Shown here: piece by piece, positions 18,781 to 26,166 of the stretch
Position numbering within the stretch: position 1 is the first letter of the stretch
Layout of the letters: each line of letters starts with the position of its first letter
NCBI RefSeq assembly: GCF_019801175.1
Contig: NZ_JAHVJR010000001.1
Coordinates: 744,001-808,000 of the forward strand
DNA: 64,000 bases
Origin: Vannielia litorea
GTDB taxonomy: Bacteria; Pseudomonadota; Alphaproteobacteria; Rhodobacterales; Rhodobacteraceae
Direction of reading: 5' to 3'
The notes under the pieces: model-generated
Database searches by the model: none
Told to the model about the DNA's origin: nothing
Seen by the model: only the letters and a program-made list of their open reading frames with translations
Position numbers and translations under genes: made by a program

Positions 18781-20484
18781 TCACTCCACCGAGAAGGCGA
18801 CCATCGAGAGGTCCGGGGAGATCCCCCGGGCCTCTAGTTCTTTTGTGAGGGCGGCAAAGAAGGCGGTGGCTTCGGTGCCGTTCTGCTCTTTCACCACATC
18901 AAGCCGTGCGGGCGTGCCGACGGCGAGCAGGAGCTGCTGGGTCACGACCGGGCCGGCGGTGAGGTTCATCGGGATCGAGAAACTCGCGCCTTGCCGGGTG
19001 AATTGCAGGAAGCCGTCCAGCGCCTGCACCGTGCCTTCGTCGTCGATCAGCAGGAAGTGCACCACCTGGCCCGAGACGTTGAGGATGCGCCCCTCCAGGT
19101 AGTCGCCCGAGGCGATCACCCGCTCTTCCATGTCGAAATAGAGGTTGAACGCCGGGTAGGCGCTGGCATCGCGGATGAAGGTAAGGGTGGCGCACTGGGC
19201 CTCGCTCACCGGTTTGAGAAACGTGTTCGGGATCTCGCCCGTCTCAGCCTCCAGCCCGGCGCGGAAGCCATCGAGCGAGGCGCTGGTCGGGCCGAAGGCA
19301 TCGAGCGTGAGCTGGGCGGTTTCTTCCCCCAGCGCGGGCAGGGCGGCAAAGCAGGCCCCGCCATCGTAGGTTTTCAGGTAATCGAGGATCGCGGTGTAGC
19401 GGGTGCGGTCGGCTTCTGAGATGTCGCTCTCGGGCGCGGGGGCGGCGAGTCCGCCTGTCGTGCCGGGGCCGGGCAGTTCGCTCTCCCGTTCGGGGCGCGG
19501 CGCGGCGGCCGCTTCCTCCGGCTCCTCTTCGACCACCGGTGCGGGCGTGGCCACGGGGGCCACGCGCTCGGGCACCATCCCCTCGGGGATCACGGGGCGG
19601 GCAGCCACACGCTCCGATGCTCTTGGCACCTCGGGGGCGGGCGGCGTGGCGGCGGCGACTGTATCGGCGATTGGCGCCTCGGAGGGTTCGAGCGACGGCT
19701 CGGGCGCAGGCTCCCGCGCGGCGGCGACCTGCACCTCGCCGGTCTCGCGCACCGCCTCCTGCGCCTCCACCTCGGCTTCGCTCCTGAGCCGCTCGCGGCC
19801 CTCGTCCTGCCCGGCCACGACCCGGTCCTCCGCCACCCGCGCGGTGGTGGTCTCTGGCACCTCTTCGGGCGGGCGCTCTGCGCTGGCGACCTCGGCCCGG
19901 CTTACCTCGTCGGCCACCACGGGGGCGGCGGTGATCCGGGCGGGCGTGGCCTCGCGGGCCTCCCGCACCTCTTCGGCGCGGGCGGGCTGCGCCGCTTCTG
20001 CCCGCTCCGCCGGGGCAGCGCCGGACTCTGCGGCCACCTGCGCGCCGGTGATCCGCGTGACCCCCTCGCTCACCGGCTCGGCGGCGGCGGGCGCGGGGGT
20101 GTTTGCTTCGGAGGGTGCGGGCGTGGCCTCCACCCGCTCCGCCGGGGCGGCGGTGGCTGCAGGCTCGGCCACCGGCTCGGCGCGCTCGGCCTCCGCAACG
20201 GGGGCAGCGGGCTCGGGCGGGGCAGGGGTCTCGGCAGCCGCCACAGCCTCCGCCTCGGCCACCGTGGGTTGGGCCGCCTGCGTGGCCATCTCGATCATCT
20301 CCACCGTCACCTCGGTTTCCACCACAGGCTCGTCTTCCAACTCGGGGATCTGCTCCCGCGCCCATGTCAGTGCCGCCAGGTGAGCGGTGACGGCGAGCAG
20401 CAGGGCGGCGAGCCAAAGGATGATCTCTGTCTGGGTGCGCGGCTCGATATATTGCACCGGGCCGGAGGTGGCGGCGCTGCTCAT
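18781..20484 (-). CDS. TonB/TolA-like protein with very long Ala/Glu/Pro linker
   Basis: A 567-residue protein with one N-terminal membrane helix (about residues 20-41). It holds a histidine (H35, in LAVTAHLAALTW) at a place similar to the functional His of TonB. Residues 45-345 are a low-complexity Ala/Glu/Pro/Val linker with no clear domain, long enough to span the periplasm. The C-terminal ~220 residues are folded-looking. A segment with GQVVHFLLIDDEGTVQALDG and SIPMNLTAGPVVTQQLLLAV recalls DUF4384-type beta domains rather than a standard TonB CTD; that resemblance is tentative. Its ATG overlaps the second exbD (ATGA), making it the fourth component of an ExbB-ExbD-ExbD-TonB-like operon. 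Confidence 0.7.
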   Translation of the reverse strand: MSSAATSGPVQYIEPRTQTEIILWLAALLLAVTAHLAALTWAREQIPELEDEPVVETEVTVEMIEMATQAAQPTVAEAEAVAAAETPAPPEPAAPVAEAERAEPVAEPAATAAPAERVEATPAPSEANTPAPAAAEPVSEGVTRITGAQVAAESGAAPAERAEAAQPARAEEVREAREATPARITAAPVVADEVSRAEVASAERPPEEVPETTTARVAEDRVVAGQDEGRERLRSEAEVEAQEAVRETGEVQVAAAREPAPEPSLEPSEAPIADTVAAATPPAPEVPRASERVAARPVIPEGMVPERVAPVATPAPVVEEEPEEAAAAPRPERESELPGPGTTGGLAAPAPESDISEADRTRYTAILDYLKTYDGGACFAALPALGEETAQLTLDAFGPTSASLDGFRAGLEAETGEIPNTFLKPVSEAQCATLTFIRDASAYPAFNLYFDMEERVIASGDYLEGRILNVSGQVVHFLLIDDEGTVQALDGFLQFTRQGASFSIPMNLTAGPVVTQQLLLAVGTPARLDVVKEQNGTEATAFFAALTKELEARGISPDLSMVAFSVE

Positions 20485-20897
20485 TCCTCGCCCCCTGCCT
20501 TCAGCGTCACCAGTTTCACCGTGCGGCCCGCGGGCAGCAGCACCTGCATGGTGCGCAGCAGCCTGTCGGCGGGCATGTCGCGCGGGGCGAGGATGTAAAC
20601 CGCATTGGGCTGGCCTTCGGGCGGCGGGATGCGGAGCGCCTCGACCACATTGGCCTCCGCCATCGCGGCACCGTCGAGCGCCCAGTTGCCTTCACCGTCG
20701 ATCAGCAGCAGCGGGCGTGGCAGGCGCTCCAGCGGCAGATCGGTGGTTTCCGAGAGGTCCACGGCCAGTTCATCGGTCTCGACGATGGTGCCGACCACGA
20801 GGAAGAACAGCACCAGCAGCAGCACGATGTTGACCTGCGCGAGGCCAAAGTCGGGACGGCGGCGGTGGCGTTGGGCGGCGAGCTTGGAGGCGAGCAT
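20481..20897 (-). CDS. ExbD/TolR-family protein lacking the membrane aspartate
   Basis: The 138-residue protein has the ExbD/TolR layout: basic N-tail, one membrane helix (about 19-38) and a periplasmic domain of about 95 residues ending in a VKLVTLKAGGEE strand. In the helix, the position of the proton-carrying Asp of ExbD (L-I-D-V-M) is occupied by Asn: AQVNIVLLLVLFFLV, N23. It lies 52 bp downstream of a canonical exbD in the same operon and overlaps the TonB-like gene. It is probably the inactive or structural partner of a hetero-ExbD dimer. Confidence 0.8.
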   Translation of the reverse strand: MLASKLAAQRHRRRPDFGLAQVNIVLLLVLFFLVVGTIVETDELAVDLSETTDLPLERLPRPLLLIDGEGNWALDGAAMAEANVVEALRIPPPEGQPNAVYILAPRDMPADRLLRTMQVLLPAGRTVKLVTLKAGGEE

Positions 20898-20949
20898 CAG
20901 GCACCTCCCCGCGAGGAGGCATCAAAGCGCGGATGAGCGTGCGCGCCCC

Positions 20950-21492
20950 TCACAGCCCCGGCTTCCCGATCAGCCGCAGCTTGGCGACCTCGCCCACGCG
21001 GATCGCCTCGATCACCGTGGCCACATCCTGCGTGGTGGCGACCGGCGTGGTGAACAGCAGGATCTCCTCCAGTCCCTTGTCCTTCAACGCCGGGATCACC
21101 TGCGGCAACGCATCGAGCGGCAGCACGGCGGAACCGGCCCGCAGCTCGCCCCGCCCAATGTGCCAGATCACGATGCTCTGCGCCCCGCCGCCCGCCGCCT
21201 CGGGTTCCGCCGAGCTCTGGCCCGTGGGCGCGGCGGGGGTGCCGAGGGTGATCAGCGAATAGGGCGCGAGAGATGTGCTGAGCATGAAGAAGATCAGCAG
21301 CTGGAACATCACATCGGCCAGTGGCGTGAGGGCAAAGGGCGCCTTCCGGTCGCCGCGCGGGTCGGGCAGGTACACATCGCCTGGGCGAGTGCCGCTTGTC
21401 GGCATCGCCGCGCCGATGACCGTATGCCCGGCCCCGCCCGAGAGCCCGGTAGCATGGGGCATTTGGCCGCCGATTACCGTCTTGCCAGACAT
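20950..21492 (-). CDS. exbD: ExbD-family proton-channel subunit with extended N-terminus
   Basis: This 180-residue ExbD-type protein has the conserved membrane segment LTPLADVMFQLLIFFML with the functional aspartate at D60. The periplasmic domain follows and ends VAKLRLIGKPGL. The cytoplasmic N-terminus is about 50 residues, longer than usual, and carries two similar short blocks (KTVIGGQMP and HTVIGAAMP) that could bind a partner. The gene is 16 bp downstream of exbB. Together the products should form a proton-driven stator-like complex. Confidence 0.86.
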   Translation of the reverse strand: MSGKTVIGGQMPHATGLSGGAGHTVIGAAMPTSGTRPGDVYLPDPRGDRKAPFALTPLADVMFQLLIFFMLSTSLAPYSLITLGTPAAPTGQSSAEPEAAGGGAQSIVIWHIGRGELRAGSAVLPLDALPQVIPALKDKGLEEILLFTTPVATTQDVATVIEAIRVGEVAKLRLIGKPGL

Positions 21493-21508
21493 CGGCGCGC
21501 CCGCCCGA

Positions 21509-22159
21509 TCAGACGATCGTCTTGCCCGGACGGGTCTCCACCCGCCCGTGCAGCACGGTCGATATCAGTCGCTCCAGAGACTCGCGCTCGCGGGCGATGC
21601 GGCCTTCGAGCCAGAGCGAGACGAAATAGAAGAAGATCGCGATGGCAAGGCCCACGGCAGTGGTGATCAGCGCGGTCCAGATGCCGCCCGCGAGCACGCT
21701 CGGGTCCACCGCGCCCTCGGCCTGGGCGAGCCGCCCGAAGGCCTCGATCATGCCCACCACGGTGCCAAGCAGGCCGAGCATCGGCGCGGCCTGGACCACG
21801 GCCTCCAGCGCGTTCATCCGCCGCCCCATCAGAGCCAGCTCGTCAAGCGCGGTCTGGGTGGCCAGCTCGCGGGCGAAGTCACGGTCACCGGGGTTTTGCC
21901 GCAGGGCGGAGAGCGCGGCAAAGAGCACGCGCACGGCGGAGGTGTTGCGCTTGTCGGCAATCGCCAGTGCGCCATCACCATCGCCGCGCAGGTATTTCTC
22001 CACGATCTGGCCGGGCAGCCTGCGCCGCCCGACGCCGAGGCGCATGAACTGGAAGATCTTGAAGAGCGCGACCGTCAGCGCCAGCAGGGAGGCCCCCGCC
22101 AGCACCGCCAGAATCGCCCATGCGTAGCCGCTCAGCCCGGCGGGCAAATAGGCGTCCAT
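21509..22159 (-). CDS. exbB: ExbB/TolQ/MotA-family proton channel
   Basis: The 216-residue protein shows three membrane helices: AWAILAVLAGASLLALTVAL, then AAPMLGLLGTVVGMIEAFG, then WTALITTAVGLAIAIFFYFV. The signature APMLGLLGTVVGM and the threonine-rich third helix are the family's proton-path features. A cytoplasmic helical domain of about 75 residues separates helices 1 and 2. It starts 34 bp after the small secreted-protein gene at 22194-22625, likely in the same operon, and powers the following ExbD and TonB-like proteins. Confidence 0.9.
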   Translation of the reverse strand: MDAYLPAGLSGYAWAILAVLAGASLLALTVALFKIFQFMRLGVGRRRLPGQIVEKYLRGDGDGALAIADKRNTSAVRVLFAALSALRQNPGDRDFARELATQTALDELALMGRRMNALEAVVQAAPMLGLLGTVVGMIEAFGRLAQAEGAVDPSVLAGGIWTALITTAVGLAIAIFFYFVSLWLEGRIARERESLERLISTVLHGRVETRPGKTIV

Positions 22160-22193
22160 CCGTTACTCCCGTTGCCGGGCACCGAGCCTTTGC

Positions 22194-22625
22194 TCAGAGC
22201 CCGAACTGGATTTCTGCGCGCGACGAGGTGGTGAGCCCGGCCATGCAGTCGGGCGCGGCGTCGCCGGTGCCCACGCATTCGCTCACCGAGTTGACCAGCA
22301 GGCGCGAGATGTTCGAGCAGGGCATGTCCGCCAGATCGAACTGCACGACCTTGGTCTTGTCGGCCTGAAGCTGGCCGAACTCGAGGATCAGCAGCCGCGA
22401 GACAACGCCATCCTGATCGAAGACGGCCACCTCGTAGCTGGCCTTGTCGAGGCCCTCGCCGGTGTTGTTGGTGGCCACATAGGTCAGCCGGCAGCCCTCG
22501 CCCACATCACGGGCGGCGTTCAGTTCGAGGCCGAAGTTGCCCGCCTGGGCAAAGGCCGGAATGGCCGTGCCGACGGCCATGGCCGATGCGAGAAGCGTGG
22601 TAGAAAGTGTTTTCAGAACAGGCAC
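22194..22625 (-). CDS. Small exported protein with four cysteines, function unknown
   Basis: The GTG at 22625 is chosen because a strong GGGGAGG lies just upstream and the product then starts with a signal peptide (MPVLKTLSTTLLASAMAVGTAIPAFA, cleavage before QAGNF). The mature part of about 115 residues is beta-rich by pattern (CRLTYVATNNTGEGLDKASYEVAVFDQDGVV). It carries four cysteines, in GCRL, MPCS, SEC and PDC, that could form two disulfides in the periplasm. I do not recognise the family. It is the first gene of the ExbB-ExbD-TonB-like operon. Confidence 0.72.
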   Translation of the reverse strand: MPVLKTLSTTLLASAMAVGTAIPAFAQAGNFGLELNAARDVGEGCRLTYVATNNTGEGLDKASYEVAVFDQDGVVSRLLILEFGQLQADKTKVVQFDLADMPCSNISRLLVNSVSECVGTGDAAPDCMAGLTTSSRAEIQFGL

Positions 22626-22761
22626 GTCGCGCCTCCCCCCGTTGCGATGAGTTCTTATGGACAAATTGCTAACACGCGGCCCGCACTGCCGCAAAGCCCC
22701 CGCTTTGAAAAATCGCGCGAGGCGGGGCAGATGGCCGGGGAGGGGCCGCAAAACCGGGGGG

Positions 22762-22806
22762 CGACAAAAGCAAAAGGCCCGGCGGGCGCAAGCACCACCG
22801 GGCCTT
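22762..22806 (-). terminator. Rho-independent terminator downstream of the 22829 gene
   Basis: On the minus strand, AAGGCCCGG and CCGGGCCTT form a perfect 9-bp stem (arms 22798-22806 and 22774-22782) with a 15-nt loop. It is followed by a T-rich stretch (TTGCTTTTG). It starts 23 bp after the stop of the minus-strand gene 22829-23368 and separates it from the ExbB operon. Confidence 0.85.
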
Positions 22807-22828
22807 GAAATTCTACCGGGTCAGTGGA

Positions 22829-23368
22829 TCAGCGGAACTGGCCGACGCTCCACATCGAGCCGGCCTTGATCTTGGAGCCACCGCGCGGGGACTTGGTGCG
22901 GGTACGCACGATCACCTGCCGCTCGGTCGTCGGGCGACCGGTCACCGGGAAGGCGGCGCGATCGTCATCTGCAGCCGCAACAACCTCGGGGCGCGAGACG
23001 GGCTTCGGCAGGTTGGTTCTGCCACCGTCGTCGTTGCCACCCGTGGAGACACCGGCATTCTCCTGGCCGCGCCCCGGCCCGTCATTGCCGTTGGCGCCAC
23101 TGTCGATTTCCTGGCTGGCGGTGGCGCTGATGTCTTCGGCGCTCCGCATCTCTTCCAGAGAAGCCGCGCCTTCCTTCGACATCGAGGAGGTCGCGCCGAC
23201 AAATTCGGCCAGCGCATTCTCGGTCGAGTTGATCTGGTCCAGCTTCACCAGTCCGGGCACCGCGGGTGCGATAAAGTGGAATTTGGCGATCTGCGCGGAT
23301 GCGGGGGCGGCAAGAGCCAGTGACATGGCGGTCACAGCCACCAACGGCTTTGCGAACTTTGCAGTCAT
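22829..23368 (-). CDS. Exported protein of unknown function
   Basis: The ATG at 23368 follows GGAGAGAG and starts a signal peptide (MTAKFAKPLVAVTAMSLALAAPASA, cleavage before QIAKF). The mature part is about 154 residues. It begins with a short ordered-looking segment (FHFIAPAVPGLVKLDQINST), passes through an acidic Gly/Asn/Asp-rich disordered middle, and ends with a basic stretch RTRTKSPRGGSKIKAGSMW. No family is recognised. It has its own terminator and is divergent from the DUF1036 gene, so it may share a regulatory gap with it. Confidence 0.7.
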   Translation of the reverse strand: MTAKFAKPLVAVTAMSLALAAPASAQIAKFHFIAPAVPGLVKLDQINSTENALAEFVGATSSMSKEGAASLEEMRSAEDISATASQEIDSGANGNDGPGRGQENAGVSTGGNDDGGRTNLPKPVSRPEVVAAADDDRAAFPVTGRPTTERQVIVRTRTKSPRGGSKIKAGSMWSVGQFR

Positions 23369-23480
23369 GGTCTCTCTCCAGCGTTGTGTCCACACTACCC
23401 TGTAACGCGATTGTTTTCAATGTGCGGCTGAAAGATGGCGATTTCTTGCCCACCGGATCAAAAGCGGTTTAAGTCGCCCC

Positions 23481-23915
23481 ATGGCTTCCCGAGTTTCTTT
23501 AAAAAACGCTTGTTTTGCTGGCCTTGCGCTGGTTGCAGGCACCATATCCGCCGCGCCCGCAGAAGCTGAATTTGCCGTCTGCAACCAGAGTTTTGATGTG
23601 ATTAACGTGGCGATTGCGCAACTGGTTGACGGCCAGTTCAGCACCGAAGGGTGGTGGACGATCGGCACGAACCAGTGCGCGAACGTCATCAAGCAGGAGC
23701 TGACCAACCGGTATATCTACGTCTACGCGACCGATGTTTTCGGCCAGCCGATCCTCGATGGCAGCGTTTCCATGTGCATCGGCGCCAAGGCCTTCGAGAT
23801 CGAAGGGATCGAGAATTGCTGGGAGCGCGGGCACCGCGCGGCGATGTTTCACGAGGTCGACACACAGGCCACGGTGCGCTGGACCCTCTTCATCACACCC
23901 CGGGGCGGCGGCTGA
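23481..23915 (+). CDS. DUF1036-family exported protein
   Basis: The 144-residue product has a signal peptide ending near AAPAEA, followed by FAVCNQSFDVINVAIAQLVDG and GWWTIGTNQCANVI. This is the start typical of DUF1036 proteins, small secreted domains of unknown function. Further conserved points are YIYVYATDVFG and four cysteines (VCNQ, QCAN, MCIG, NCWE) that could pair. No Shine-Dalgarno is evident before the ATG. It lies 135 bp upstream of the first caspase gene in the same orientation and opens the rightward half of the envelope locus. Confidence 0.78.
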   Translation: MASRVSLKNACFAGLALVAGTISAAPAEAEFAVCNQSFDVINVAIAQLVDGQFSTEGWWTIGTNQCANVIKQELTNRYIYVYATDVFGQPILDGSVSMCIGAKAFEIEGIENCWERGHRAAMFHEVDTQATVRWTLFITPRGGG

Positions 23916-24050
23916 CGGGGTTGAATCGCGATTGGTTCAATCACATCTAGTTGAAGATAAAGATTTGATCTGCCTAGGGTCGCATTGAAGACCCCTATCG
24001 GGTAGAGTGAAGCGCAAGTTTTTTTGACCCAGAGATGATTGGCGGAGACA

Positions 24051-26132
24051 ATGGTGACACTGCCCGACCCCAAGAGCTTTTCCCACAGGATCGCACGTGC
24101 AGGCACGGGGCTGCGCTCGGCGTCTGCACTCGTCGGTGGTGCGGCCCGCAGGGCCGGGCTTGGCCGGGCAGCCCGCAGCGCACCTCTGGCGCTGATCTTC
24201 GTCACCGCCGCCACTCTCACCGCCGAAGCCAAGCGCGTGGCGCTGGTGGTGGGCAACGCGGCCTATGACAACGTCTATGCCCTGAAGAACGCCACCAATG
24301 ACGCCAGCGATCTGGCCGCCGCGCTGGAGCGGCTCGATTTCGAGGTCACCCTGCTGACCGATGCCTCCGAGGCCGATTTCTGGTCGCGGCTCGACAGTTT
24401 TGCCGACTCCGCCGAGGGCGCGGAGAGCGCGATGTTCTTCTTCTCCGGCCACGCCTTCCAGCTCAGCGGCGCCAACTACCTCGTGCCGACCGATGCCACG
24501 CTGGCCTCCAAGGAAGCCATCGAGAACGAGACATGGCGGCTCGACGAGATCGTGAAGCGCCTCGCAGCCAAGAACCGCCAGACGCTGATCTTCCTCGATG
24601 CCTGCCGCAACAATCCGCTGCCGGAAAACCTGCGCAGCGGCTCCGATGGTCTGGCCCAGATGGAAAAGGGCTCCGGTACCTTCGTGGCCTTCGCCACCCA
24701 GCCCAACAACGTCACCTCAGACGGGGCAGGGGAGAACTCCCCCTTCACCCAGGCGCTGCTGAACCACATCGAAGAGCCGGGCATCTCGGTCTCCGACCTT
24801 ATGATCCGCGTGCGCAACGACGTGGAGAGTGAGACCTTCGGCCGCCAGACGCCGTGGGATCAGTCCTCGCTGCGCGCCCAGTTCTACTTCAACCCGCAGG
24901 TCGAAAAGACCGCCGAGCTGACCGATGCCGACTATGAGCTGATCGCCGCGCTCGATCCTGAAACCCGCAAGCGCCTGCTCGCGGCCCTTGGCAACTCGGG
25001 CACGAACATCGTGATCGAAGAGGTCGAGGAAGAGGTCGAAGAGATCGTCGAAGCCGTGGCCATCGTCGACATCGTCGATGTGCCCGATGAGGACACCCCG
25101 GTCGAAACCCCGGACAAGGCCAGCGGTGAAACGGTCGTAGCCTCCAACGATGCCGAAACCGCTGCCGGCGGCGAGAGCGCCGTTGTCATCATCGGCGGCG
25201 ATCAGGCCCCCGAGCGGGTGACCGGAAGCGAAAGCGAGAAGGCCGGCAGCACCACCGGCGCCGAAACCGTGGTGGCTTCCAACGAGGCCGAGCGCGCCGA
25301 GGGCACCAATGGCGCCGAGCGCGTGACCGGCACCGAAGTGGCGGGCGCAGAGCGTGTGACCGGCTCCGAGGTGCAAGGCACCGAGGTTGCAGGCGCCGAG
25401 CGCGTCACGGGGTCCGAGGTGGAAGGCACCGAAGTGGCAGGCGCCGAGCGTGTCACCGGGACAGAAGTGACCGGCGCCGAAGTAACCGGCACCGAGGTTG
25501 CAGGCGCCGTGCCGCCCGATCCCAACGCAAGCCGCACCAAGGTGATCGGCCCCGATGGCGAAGAGCGCGAGGCGGTGATCCTCGCGGGCCTCGCCCCGAC
25601 CCGGTCGCTGGAGCCCACCACCGCCGAGCCGCGCAGCCGCGTGATCGGTCAGGAGATCGACCGCGACAGTGATGCCGCCCGCGAGGCCGGGGTTGCCCCC
25701 GCCGCGCCGGAACTGGCAGGCAAGGAGCTGGCCTCCGCCGTGCAGACAGAGCTGAGCCGTCTCGGCTGCTACCGGATGAACATCGACGGCGACTGGGGCA
25801 AGGGCAGCCGCGTCTCGCTCTTCCGCTACTACGCCGCCCGCAAGATCGCCTCCGATCAGCTCGAGCCCTCCAACTCGCTGCTGCGCCGCCTGCAGTCCGA
25901 TGACGAGGTGGCCTGTAAGGCCGTGCAGCAGGTGGCCTCGAAGAAAGCCTCAAAGGCGATCACCAAGGTCCGCACCGCGGCCGCCACCAAGCGGGCCGCC
26001 ACGCCGACGAAGGCGGCCGCCAAGAGCACCGGCAAAAAGCGCATTCAGGGCAACACCACCACCGTCCGCACCAAGTCGGGCGGCACCAAAAAGACCGTGA
26101 CCAAGAAGCTCCGGGCCGGCGTGTTCCGCTAA
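24051..26132 (+). CDS. Exported caspase-like (peptidase C14) protein with repeat linker
   Basis: The ATG at 24051 has GCGGAGA 2 nt upstream and gives 693 residues. A long n-region and hydrophobic stretch (SAPLALIFVTAATLTAEA) look like a signal peptide. The caspase-like domain follows at once (KRVALVVGNAAYDNVYALKN), with H134 in FFSGHAF and C185 in FLDACRNNP, the expected His-Cys dyad. Residues 325-560 are acidic, low in complexity and include a 16-residue tandem repeat. A short module near 560-600 (ELSRLGCYRMNIDGDWGKGS) recalls peptidoglycan-binding repeats. The tail is strongly basic. A paralogue follows 34 bp downstream. Confidence 0.85.
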   Translation: MVTLPDPKSFSHRIARAGTGLRSASALVGGAARRAGLGRAARSAPLALIFVTAATLTAEAKRVALVVGNAAYDNVYALKNATNDASDLAAALERLDFEVTLLTDASEADFWSRLDSFADSAEGAESAMFFFSGHAFQLSGANYLVPTDATLASKEAIENETWRLDEIVKRLAAKNRQTLIFLDACRNNPLPENLRSGSDGLAQMEKGSGTFVAFATQPNNVTSDGAGENSPFTQALLNHIEEPGISVSDLMIRVRNDVESETFGRQTPWDQSSLRAQFYFNPQVEKTAELTDADYELIAALDPETRKRLLAALGNSGTNIVIEEVEEEVEEIVEAVAIVDIVDVPDEDTPVETPDKASGETVVASNDAETAAGGESAVVIIGGDQAPERVTGSESEKAGSTTGAETVVASNEAERAEGTNGAERVTGTEVAGAERVTGSEVQGTEVAGAERVTGSEVEGTEVAGAERVTGTEVTGAEVTGTEVAGAVPPDPNASRTKVIGPDGEEREAVILAGLAPTRSLEPTTAEPRSRVIGQEIDRDSDAAREAGVAPAAPELAGKELASAVQTELSRLGCYRMNIDGDWGKGSRVSLFRYYAARKIASDQLEPSNSLLRRLQSDDEVACKAVQQVASKKASKAITKVRTAAATKRAATPTKAAAKSTGKKRIQGNTTTVRTKSGGTKKTVTKKLRAGVFR
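25332..25505 (+). repeat. 48-bp in-frame tandem repeat inside the caspase linker
   Basis: Three consecutive 48-bp units (25332-25379, 25380-25427, 25428-25475) each encode TEVAG-AERVTG-(S/T)EVxG. Two partial 15-bp units follow to 25505. Synonymous differences between units show they are not a very recent expansion, but the reading frame is kept. Copy number may vary between strains. Confidence 0.9.
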
Positions 26133-26166
26133 GGCCCGGCCCTGTAGCCGACCCGGGAGGGCGCCG

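Noticed and set aside
20481..22159. Zorya-type anti-phage defence (ZorA/ZorB-like)
   Set aside because: The ExbB and ExbD proteins are of normal size without the long ZorA tail or an OmpA-like peptidoglycan-binding domain, and no ZorC/D/E genes are present.
23916..24050. Terminator or operator in the gap before the first caspase gene (AATCGCGATT and GGGTC/GACCC pairs)
   Set aside because: The palindrome is 10 bp and the stem only 5 bp without a T-run, too weak to call.
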